DNA of 64,000 nt. It comes from Saccharopolyspora_C sp040643635. GTDB lineage: Bacteria > Actinomycetota > Actinomycetes > Mycobacteriales > Pseudonocardiaceae. The notes beneath the pieces are model-generated. The model did no database searches, was not told where the DNA came from, and saw nothing but the letters and a program-made list of their open reading frames with translations. The translations under genes and the position numbers were made by a program. The stretch covers positions 1-64,000 of the forward strand of contig NZ_JBEYUS010000020.1 in assembly GCF_040643635.1 (NCBI RefSeq), in the 5' to 3' direction. Positions 42,850 to 49,877 of this stretch are shown piece after piece. Each line of letters opens with the position of its first letter. Position 1 is the stretch's first letter.

Positions 42850-44322
42850 TCACGTGGTGGAAGCCGTCAGCACTTGGAAGTCGTTCAGGTCGGGGCACCG
42901 GGTGCGGCGCCGGTACTCGGTCATCGATCCGGGCCAGTTGGTGCTGATCCGCCCGTCGGAGTCGCGGTACCAGCTGCGGCAGGAGGTCCACACGCTGTCC
43001 CGCAGCCGCCGCTGCATCTCGTGGTCGAACCGCTCCGCGGCGGTCGGGAGCACGTCCAGCGCGGCACCGGGGCGCCGGGCGAGCCTGCGCACCAGGCGCA
43101 CCACGTACCTGGCCTGGCTCTCCAGCACGTGCACCACGGAGCCGGAGCCGAGGTTGGTGTTGGGTCCGTACATCACGAACATGTTCGGGAAGCCGGGCAC
43201 CGCCATGCCCAGGTAGGCGCGCGCGCCCCGCTTCCACACCTCGTCGAGCCGGGCGCCACCGGCACCGGTGATGTCCACCGTGGACAGGAAGTGGCTCGCG
43301 TCGAACCCGGTCCCGAAGATGAGCACGTCCGCGGGATGCTCGACGCCGTCGGCGGTGCGCACCCCGTTCCGCGTGATCCGGTCGATCGCACCGCGCTCCA
43401 GGCGGACGCCGTCGCGGGAGAACGCCGGGTAGTACTCGCTGGAGAACAGCACCCGCTTGCAGCCGATCGGGTGGTCGGGCGCCAGGTCCGCGCGCAGCGG
43501 CTCCGCGGCCGCCTGTCTGCGGCGATGGCCGCTCGCGACCAGGGTGAACACCTTGCCGATGCCCTGCGCGGTGGTCAGCCCGCGCCCGGCCGCTTCGAAG
43601 AACAGCCACACCCCGAACCGGCCGAGCGCCTGCGCGCCGGGGACGTGGCGGAACGCGAACCGGTGCCAGGACTGGTAACCGCGGTCCGGGCGGGGAACGA
43701 TGTGCGGCGCCGAGCGCTGGTACACGGTCATCTCCCGCACCCGGTCGGCGATGGCGGGCACGAACTGCACGGCGCTCGCGCCGGTGCCGATCACCGCGAC
43801 CCGCTTGTCCCGCAGGTCCAGCTGGTGGTCCCAGCGGGCGGAGTGGAACGCGGGGCCGTCGAAGTCGTCCAGCCCCGGCAGCTTCGGCACGACCGGTTCG
43901 CTCAGCTGGCCTACGGCGGGCACCAGCACGTCCGCCTCGACGAGGTCGCCGGATCCGGTGCGCAGGCGCCACTTCCGGGATTTCTCGTCGTAGTCGGCGG
44001 CTTCGATGGAGGTGTTCAGCCGCAGGTGCCGGGTCAGCCGGTTCTGCTCCACGCAACGCCGCAGGTACTGCAGGATCTCCGGCTGCTCGGCGAACCGGCG
44101 CCGCCAGGTCGGTTCCGGCTGGAACGAGTACGAGTACAGGTGCGAGGGCACGTCGCAGGCGGCTCCGGGATAGGTGTTGTCCCGCCACACCCCGCCCACG
44201 CCGGGGGCGCGTTCGAAGATCGTGAACGAGGTGTGGCCGGCACGCCGGAGCTGCGCGGCCACCGCGATGCCCGCGAACCCGCTGCCGATGATGGCGACAT
44301 GGGGTTGGCGGATCGGTGACAT
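42850..44322 (-). CDS. Flavin monooxygenase, Baeyer-Villiger type
   Basis: A 490-residue class B flavoprotein monooxygenase. FAD fold VAIIGSGFAGIAVAAQL; NADPH fold VAVIGTGASAVQFVPAI; the BVMO fingerprint FxGxxxHxxxW(P/D) is present as FDGPAFHSARWD; the ATG-like FGTGFDASHFL is also present. It would insert oxygen next to a ketone carbonyl to give an ester or lactone, or hydroxylate. GAGGAG precedes the ATG. It is followed 73 nt later by a ChoD-like oxidase that could supply the ketone, a sensible pair. Confidence 0.9.
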   Translation of the reverse strand: MSPIRQPHVAIIGSGFAGIAVAAQLRRAGHTSFTIFERAPGVGGVWRDNTYPGAACDVPSHLYSYSFQPEPTWRRRFAEQPEILQYLRRCVEQNRLTRHLRLNTSIEAADYDEKSRKWRLRTGSGDLVEADVLVPAVGQLSEPVVPKLPGLDDFDGPAFHSARWDHQLDLRDKRVAVIGTGASAVQFVPAIADRVREMTVYQRSAPHIVPRPDRGYQSWHRFAFRHVPGAQALGRFGVWLFFEAAGRGLTTAQGIGKVFTLVASGHRRRQAAAEPLRADLAPDHPIGCKRVLFSSEYYPAFSRDGVRLERGAIDRITRNGVRTADGVEHPADVLIFGTGFDASHFLSTVDITGAGGARLDEVWKRGARAYLGMAVPGFPNMFVMYGPNTNLGSGSVVHVLESQARYVVRLVRRLARRPGAALDVLPTAAERFDHEMQRRLRDSVWTSCRSWYRDSDGRISTNWPGSMTEYRRRTRCPDLNDFQVLTASTT

Positions 44323-44494
44323 GCGGGCTCCTCGTGGTCGTGCGCTGGGGACACGATCACGTTATGCCGGGTTTCACCTGTCCGGTCTGACGCCGACGGC
44401 CAGATCATTGATACTTTCGGACAGGGCGCCGACCACCGGGTTCCGGCCCGCTGCCGGGTCGATGCGACGTTCCGGGGCGCGCGGTGGGCGCGGT

Positions 44495-46129
44495 TCAGCC
44501 CGCGGGCAGGGCGGTGCGCTGGACCTTGCCGGTGGCGCTGCGCGGCACCGCGCGCACCAGGTCGACCTGCCGCGGGACCTTGTGCCGGGCGAGGCGCTGG
44601 CGGACGAAGTCGACGATCTCCAGCGGGTGCAGCTCCGCGCCGGGGATGGGCACCACGAACGCGTGCAGCCGCTGGCCGAACTCCGGGTCGGAGATGCCGA
44701 GGACGGCGACGTCCTTCACGGCCTGGTGGGTGGCGATGAGGTTCTCCACCTCGGCCGGGAACACGTTCTCCCCACCCGAGATGATCATGTCGTCGGCGCG
44801 GCCGTCCACGAACAGCAGCCCGGATTCGTCGAAGTGGCCGAGGTCGCCGGTGTCCACCAGCCCGTCGATCTGCGGCCGCCCGAAGCCGGTGGTGTACCCG
44901 GTCGAGGTCAGCGTCCCGCCCGCGAAGATCCGCCCCAGCACCGCGGGCCGGGTGATCCGCCGGTTCCCCGCGTCGTAGAGCCGCACCGCGCAGCCGTGCG
45001 GGCTGCGTCCCGCGGTGCCCGGTGCGCGGCGCTGCTCGGCCGGGGTGGCGACCGCGGCGACCGCGGCTTCGGTGGAGCCGTACAGGTTGTAGAGCACGTC
45101 GCCGAGCCGCTCCGCGGTGGCCCGCGCCAGCTCCGGGGCGAGCACCGAACCGGACACGATCACCACGCGCAGCCCGGACAGGGTGGTGCGCAGGAACTCC
45201 GGGTCGAGGTCCAGCAACCGCCGCAGCATCGTCGGCACCAGCACGACCGCGCGGCATCCGTGCGCGCGCACCGCGGTCGCGAGGCGCGCGGCGTCGAACC
45301 GGTGCCGCACCACCACGGCGCTGCCGAGTCCGAACGCGACGGTCAGCTGCGAGTACCCGATGGCGTGGAACAGCGGGGAGGCGATGAAGGTGGGTTCCCC
45401 GGCACGCAGCGGGATGCGGTCGAGGAATTCGGCGGCGCTCAGCGCGGAGCGGACCTGCCTGCGCGCCCCCTTGGGTCTGCCGGTGGTGCCGCTGGTGAGC
45501 AGCACGACGCTCGCCGGTCGCCGCGGCCGGGGGATCACGGGTTCTTCCGGGGACTGCTCGGCCTCCGCGAGCAGGCCGGTCAGCGTGGTGGTGCCGGGGC
45601 CGCCTTCCGCGGGCCAGGCCTCGAAGTGCGGCACCCGCAGCCGGGTCCGGGCCACCAGCGGGGCGAACTCTCCGTCGGCGACGAGCGCGGCGGCCTGCTC
45701 GCGGGCGATCACGTCGGCGAGTTCGGGCGCGGCGAAGCCGGTGTTCAGCAGCACCACGTGCACGCCGAGCTTCCCGCAGGCCAGCAGCACCAGGACCAGC
45801 CAGCGGTGGTCCCGGCAGCACACCGCGATGGTGTGCTCGTCGTCGAAGCCGCGGTCGCGCAGCGCGACGGCCAGCAGGTCGGAGGCGCGGTCCAGTTCGG
45901 CGTAGGTGACCTCGCCGAGCTCGTCGACGAGGCCGACGGCGGCGGGCCGGGTCCGGGTGCTGTGCCGCAGTGCTCCGACCAGCGGACCCCAGGCGCGCAC
46001 GTCGGCGAGTCCGCGCAGCGCGCGGCGGGGCGCCGTCGGCGAGGCCATGCCCGCTCTGGCCAGGACCCGCAACGCGCGCGTGCCGTGCCGCGTCCCGCCC
46101 GCGCCGTCCGTTCGCCCGTCTCGCACCAT
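44495..46129 (-). CDS. Acyl-CoA synthetase (AMP-binding)
   Basis: A 544-residue adenylate-forming enzyme. P-loop VLLTSGTTGRPKGARRQ, A5-like YNLYGSTEAAVAAVA, A7 LVDTGDLGHFDESGLLFVDGRADDMIISGGENVFPAEVE and catalytic lysine in SATGKVQRTALP. Such proteins activate fatty or sterol-derived acids as CoA thioesters. ATG at 46129 follows GAGGGAG; a longer frame begins at 46177 without a ribosome site. The gene heads the minus-strand oxidation group and its promoter is in the 423-nt gap to the right. Confidence 0.88.
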   Translation of the reverse strand: MVRDGRTDGAGGTRHGTRALRVLARAGMASPTAPRRALRGLADVRAWGPLVGALRHSTRTRPAAVGLVDELGEVTYAELDRASDLLAVALRDRGFDDEHTIAVCCRDHRWLVLVLLACGKLGVHVVLLNTGFAAPELADVIAREQAAALVADGEFAPLVARTRLRVPHFEAWPAEGGPGTTTLTGLLAEAEQSPEEPVIPRPRRPASVVLLTSGTTGRPKGARRQVRSALSAAEFLDRIPLRAGEPTFIASPLFHAIGYSQLTVAFGLGSAVVVRHRFDAARLATAVRAHGCRAVVLVPTMLRRLLDLDPEFLRTTLSGLRVVIVSGSVLAPELARATAERLGDVLYNLYGSTEAAVAAVATPAEQRRAPGTAGRSPHGCAVRLYDAGNRRITRPAVLGRIFAGGTLTSTGYTTGFGRPQIDGLVDTGDLGHFDESGLLFVDGRADDMIISGGENVFPAEVENLIATHQAVKDVAVLGISDPEFGQRLHAFVVPIPGAELHPLEIVDFVRQRLARHKVPRQVDLVRAVPRSATGKVQRTALPAG

Positions 46130-46552
46130 TCCCGCTCCCTCGCTCTGCGCACCGCAACCGGTGAAGATCGGGAACACCTATCGACCTCGCGCAGAGCGCG
46201 TCAAGTTAGCTGTTCGGACCGAGAATTTTCTTGTCACGCCGATGACAATCCCCGCGAGCACGTTCCGCCGAAAGGCGTAATCACTGCATCCCGAGCACCC
46301 GTGGCGGCCGGTCCGATCAGACCACTGAGGACTGCTATCGACAGCCCTCCGACCGACCCGCCGGATGGAAACCGTTCCAGTGCGGTTCAACTCGCGTGCA
46401 CCGACGGTCCACAGTGTCCGCACAGTGGACCGAACTCGTCCTGGCGACGCACCGTCACCACGCCCGCGCCGACACGCCGGGGCATGTCGGGCCGGGTGCG
46501 CGAGCCCGGTCGGGGCAGACTCCTCCGCGACACCGATCGACGAGGAGCGGAC
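46130..46552. other. Divergent intergenic region (acyl-CoA synthetase / chorismate mutase)
   Basis: 423 nt without a supportable gene. It must hold two divergent promoters; the stretch 46200-46250 (AGTTAGCTG, GAGAATTTTCTTG) is the most A+T-rich. The imperfect inverted repeat at 46406-46431 lies on the chorismate mutase side. Confidence 0.5.
46406..46431. promoter_or_regulatory. Inverted repeat GGTCCACAGTG-n4-CACAGTGGACC
   Basis: Eleven-nt arms matching at ten positions, with 4-nt spacer, 122 nt before the chorismate mutase start. It contains the TCCACAGTG/CAGTGGA motif seen again near 62548 and in part near 14051. Confidence 0.45.
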
Positions 46553-47134
46553 ATGCGACGAACGATGCTCACCGGGCTCGCCCTCGGCGTGCTGATCTCC
46601 ACCGCGGCCCCTGCCACCGCGGCGAGCGCCCCGGCACCGGAACCGGCGGAGGCCGCGCTGACCGCCCTGGTCGACCTCGCCGCGCAACGCCTGCTGCTGG
46701 CCGACGAGGTCGCCGCCGCCAAGTACGGCACCGGCGCTCCGATCGAGGACCCGCCGCGAGAGCGGGAGGTGCTCGACGCCGTCGCCGAACTCTCCACCGA
46801 GGCGGGGCTCAACCCGGCGGACGGGGTCCGGTTCTTCCGGCACCAGATCGAAGCGGGCAAGGAGGTCCAGCGCGGCCTGTTCGCGGAGTGGGACGCGCAC
46901 CCGGAGCTGCGGCCCGACCACCGCCCCGACCTCGGCGCGGACGTGCGGCCCGAACTGGACCGGATCAGTGCCGGCGCCGTGCGCGAGCTGCGCAGGACCG
47001 AGCCCGTGCGGGAACCCACCGACGAGTGCCGGCTCGACCTCGCCGCCGCCGCGGTCAGCGCCGTGTTCGGGCACCGGCTGGACGCGCTGCACCGCGGCGC
47101 CCTCACCGAGGCCGTCGGGACGATCTGCGAATGA
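46553..47134 (+). CDS. Secreted chorismate mutase (AroQ-gamma type)
   Basis: A 193-residue protein. The signal peptide is TMLTGLALGVLISTAAPATA, cleaved near ATA-AS. The mature helix ALVDLAAQRLLLADEVAAAKYGTGAPIEDPPREREVLD carries the conserved Arg and Lys of AroQ-gamma enzymes (shown in pieces: LVDLAAQRLLLADEVAAAK, DPPREREVLDAV). FFRHQIEAGKEVQRGLF is the next conserved helix. Two cysteines, DECRLDL and GTICE, match the disulfide of the secreted M. tuberculosis enzyme. It converts chorismate to prephenate; the purpose of an exported form is not known. GAGGAG precedes the ATG. Confidence 0.9.
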   Translation: MRRTMLTGLALGVLISTAAPATAASAPAPEPAEAALTALVDLAAQRLLLADEVAAAKYGTGAPIEDPPREREVLDAVAELSTEAGLNPADGVRFFRHQIEAGKEVQRGLFAEWDAHPELRPDHRPDLGADVRPELDRISAGAVRELRRTEPVREPTDECRLDLAAAAVSAVFGHRLDALHRGALTEAVGTICE

Positions 47135-47281
47135 CCACCTGAACACGCTCCGACCTGCGGGTATCGATGTTCCTTGTCGGCGCACGCGAAACTCGTGTTT
47201 CCCGGTTCCGCGCGGTGCTGCCTAGCGTCGGTGGTGCACCGGCGAAGCGCGCCGGTCGACCGAGCACGGCAGGAGGGCGAA

Positions 47282-48037
47282 ATGGCCGAGCACACGCTGA
47301 ACGGCAAGGTCGCGGTGGTCGCGGGCGGCGGCAAGAACCTCGGAGGGCTGATCAGCACCAAGCTCGCCGAAGCCGGGGCGAAGGTCGTGGTCCACCACCA
47401 CTCCGAGTCCTCGAAGGACGACGCCGAGCGCACCGCCGAGGCCGTCCGCGCGGCGGGCTCCTCGGCGGTCGTCGTCGCGGGCGACCTGACCCGCGTCGAG
47501 GACGTGCGGCGGCTGTTCGACGCCGCAGTCGACGAGTTCGGCGGGGTGGACGTCGCGGTGAACACCACCGGCATGGTGCTGCGCAAACCGATCGTCGAGA
47601 CCTCCGAGGAGGAGTACGACCGGATGTTCGGCATCAACGCCAAGGCCGCGTACTTCTTCCTGCAGGAGGCGGGCCGCCGGATCAACGACAACGGCAAGAT
47701 CATCAGCTTGGTGACCTCGCTGCTGGCGGCGTTCACCGACGGCTACTCCACCTACGCGGGCGGCAAGGCTCCGCTGGAGCACTTCACCCGGGCCGCGGCC
47801 AAGGAGTTCGCCGACCGCGGCATCTCGGTGAACAACATCGCCCCGGGCCCGATGGACACCCCGTTCTTCTACCCGCAGGAGACCCCCGAACGGGTCGAGT
47901 TCCACAAGTCGCAGGCGCTCGGGAACCAGCTCACCAAGATCGAGGACATCGAGCCGCTGGTCCGCTTCCTGGCCACCGACGGCTGGTGGATCACCGGACA
48001 GACGATCTTCGCCAACGGCGGGTACACCACCCGCTGA
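47282..48037 (+). CDS. SDR family oxidoreductase
   Basis: A 251-residue classical short-chain dehydrogenase. The cofactor turn is VAVVAGGGKNLGGLIS, an AGGGxNLGG variant rather than TGxxxGIG. An HHHSESSKDD stretch after strand 2 suggests NADP preference. The catalytic Ser is in IISLVTSLL and the YxxxK in STYAGGKAPLEHF. NNIAPGPMDTPFF and TGQTIFANGGYTTR complete the fold. Substrate unknown. AGGAGG precedes the ATG. A strong hairpin follows, separating it from the LysR gene on the same strand. Confidence 0.9.
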   Translation: MAEHTLNGKVAVVAGGGKNLGGLISTKLAEAGAKVVVHHHSESSKDDAERTAEAVRAAGSSAVVVAGDLTRVEDVRRLFDAAVDEFGGVDVAVNTTGMVLRKPIVETSEEEYDRMFGINAKAAYFFLQEAGRRINDNGKIISLVTSLLAAFTDGYSTYAGGKAPLEHFTRAAAKEFADRGISVNNIAPGPMDTPFFYPQETPERVEFHKSQALGNQLTKIEDIEPLVRFLATDGWWITGQTIFANGGYTTR

Positions 48038-48065
48038 CCGGACCGCCCGCGAGGGTGGAGCAGGA

Positions 48066-48100
48066 TCGGGGCGGCCGGAGCGGGGGGCCGGCCGCCCCGA
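48066..48100 (+). terminator. Strong hairpin terminator between SDR and LysR genes
   Basis: TCGGGGCGGCCGG / CCGGCCGCCCCGA, a perfect 13-bp stem with a 9-nt loop, 28 nt past the SDR stop. No U tract, as usual in actinomycetes. Confidence 0.72.
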
Positions 48101-48152
48101 GCGAGGGCGACCCGCCTGACCGGCGGCACGTGACCAGGACGGGAGGCCGGAC

Positions 48153-49025
48153 GTGGGACTGGACCTGCGCAAGCTGGAGCACCTCGTCGCCGTCGCCGAA
48201 GAAGGCGGGTTCACCAGGGCCGCGGCGCGGCTGCACCTCACCCAGCAGGCGCTGAGCACCTCGGTGCGCAGCCTCGAACGCGAGGTCGGAGTCCCGCTGC
48301 TGCGCCGCGACACCGGCGGCGTCACCGCGCTGCCCGCCGGGCAGGCGCTCATCGACGACGCCCGCGTGCTGCACGGCATCGCCCGTTCCGCGCTGCACCG
48401 CGCCCGCCGCATCGGGCGCGGCGGCGCGGAGACGCTGCGGGTCGGGCACACCCCGGCGGTGACCAGCGACGAGGTGACCGCGCTGGTGCACACCGCGCTC
48501 GCGGAACTGCCCGGGCTCGGCACCGAGGTGCACCAGCACTACCCGCAGCGGCTGGCCGACGACCTGCTCGGCGGCGACCTCGACCTCGGGCTCTGCCGCG
48601 GCATGCACCCGCAGCACGGGCTGACCCGCAGCACCCTCCGCCAGGACCGGCTCTCGCTGGCCGTCGCCGCCGAGCACCACCTGGCCGACCGAGACCACGT
48701 CGAGCTCACCGAACTCGCTGCGGAACGGCTCGTCGTCTGGGGCGATCCGGGGCGGTCCGGCTACACCGACCTGCTGCTGGAGCACTGCCGCCGCGCCGGG
48801 TTCGAACCGGAGCACCTGCGCAACCCGATCCAGGGCACCCCGCCGGTCACCGCCGTGATCGGCACCGGGTACGTGGCGCTGGTGACCGCGCCGCCCGGGC
48901 CCGCCGCGGGCGGGCGGACCCGGGTGGTGGAGCTGCGCCCCGCGCTGTTCGCGCCGCTGCACGCGCTGTGGCCGGCGCACCTCGCCCACGACCTGCGCGA
49001 CGCGTTCCTCACCGCCTCCCTGTGA
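48153..49025 (+). CDS. LysR family transcriptional regulator
   Basis: A 290-residue LysR-type regulator. The N-terminal winged helix is LRKLEHLVAVAEEGGFTRAAARLHLTQQALSTSVRSLEREVG (key part: TRAAARLHLTQQALSTSVR), followed by a substrate-binding domain (LRVGHTPAVTSDEVTALV, GDLDLGLCRG). It is placed after an SDR gene with a terminator between, so it may control that gene or unlinked ones. The start is the GTG at 48153. A short hairpin follows the stop. Confidence 0.9.
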   Translation: MGLDLRKLEHLVAVAEEGGFTRAAARLHLTQQALSTSVRSLEREVGVPLLRRDTGGVTALPAGQALIDDARVLHGIARSALHRARRIGRGGAETLRVGHTPAVTSDEVTALVHTALAELPGLGTEVHQHYPQRLADDLLGGDLDLGLCRGMHPQHGLTRSTLRQDRLSLAVAAEHHLADRDHVELTELAAERLVVWGDPGRSGYTDLLLEHCRRAGFEPEHLRNPIQGTPPVTAVIGTGYVALVTAPPGPAAGGRTRVVELRPALFAPLHALWPAHLAHDLRDAFLTASL

Positions 49026-49040
49026 CCCGCCCGGCGGGTC
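49024..49040 (+). terminator. Hairpin after the LysR gene
   Basis: GACCCGCC-c-GGCGGGTC overlapping the stop codon end and followed by TCTCGGCTTTCC, a pyrimidine-rich tail. Confidence 0.5.
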
Positions 49041-49259
49041 TCGGCTTTCCGCTCAGCCGACGTCCGCCCGGGCGACCGGCACCGCCGCGGGTTCCCCGTC
49101 TCGCGACGACGGCGACATCGCCGTGGTGGGCACGCATCGGACATCGCGGCCGCACCGAGAGAACGGGCAGCGAGCAGACCACTGGAGTTCCGCCACCTCG
49201 GTGTCACCCGGCAGAAGCGGACGGACGGGCAGGCACCGCGTGAACGGCCGCGCGCGAAG

Positions 49260-49703
49260 TCACCACTGGTACGGCAGGAACTTCCCGTCCAAGGTCACCA
49301 CGACCCGGTCGCCCTGCGGATCTTCGACCCGGCCGACGTCGAGCCGGAAGTTGATCGCGCTCATGATGCCGTCGCCGAACTCCTCGTGGATCAGCTCCTT
49401 GATCGTCGGCCCGTAGACCTGCAGCACCTCGTAGAAGCGGTACATCGTGGGATCGGTCGGCACCGCCTCGTCCAGCGCTCCTCTGGTCGGCTGCAGGCGC
49501 AGCGCGTGCAGCACGTCCGGTCCCAGCTCCAGCAGTTCCACCGCGGCGCGCGCCTCCGGCTCCGGCATCGGGTGCTGGCCCAACAGCGCCGCCGTCGTCC
49601 ACGCGACCGGGCGGCCCACCGCCTCCGCCAGCTGCGCCCAGGTCACGCCGAGCTCGACCTTCTTCGCCCGGACCGCGGCCGCCGCCTCCTGCTTGCTGGT
49701 CAT
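49260..49703 (-). CDS. cynS: Cyanate hydratase (cyanase)
   Basis: A 147-residue cyanase that converts cyanate and bicarbonate to ammonia and CO2 (via carbamate). The signature region is MYRFYEVLQVYGPTIKELI followed by EEFGDGIMSAINF, containing the catalytic Arg, Glu and Ser. The N-terminal helix-turn-helix-like part (LGVTWAQLAEAVGRPVAWTTAALLG) is also standard. ATG at 49703 begins the conserved TSKQEAAAAVRAKK; the longer frame lacks family similarity. It stands alone here, without a cynT carbonic anhydrase or cynX transporter. It may detoxify cyanate arising from carbamoyl phosphate or urea. Confidence 0.94.
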   Translation of the reverse strand: MTSKQEAAAAVRAKKVELGVTWAQLAEAVGRPVAWTTAALLGQHPMPEPEARAAVELLELGPDVLHALRLQPTRGALDEAVPTDPTMYRFYEVLQVYGPTIKELIHEEFGDGIMSAINFRLDVGRVEDPQGDRVVVTLDGKFLPYQW

Positions 49704-49877
49704 GCGCACTCCCGTCCCACCCGGTCGCCCGGGCGTCAGCTGATCCATCCCGGCCATCCTCACCCGAAACCGGTGGCCGAGTCATCCGGCCGTGGGTCGT
49801 TCGCTCATCCGGCCGGGCCCTCGGGACGCCGTTAGCCTCCGGACCACGAGCCGTTCTCGGAGGGGGGAGCTCGCCTC

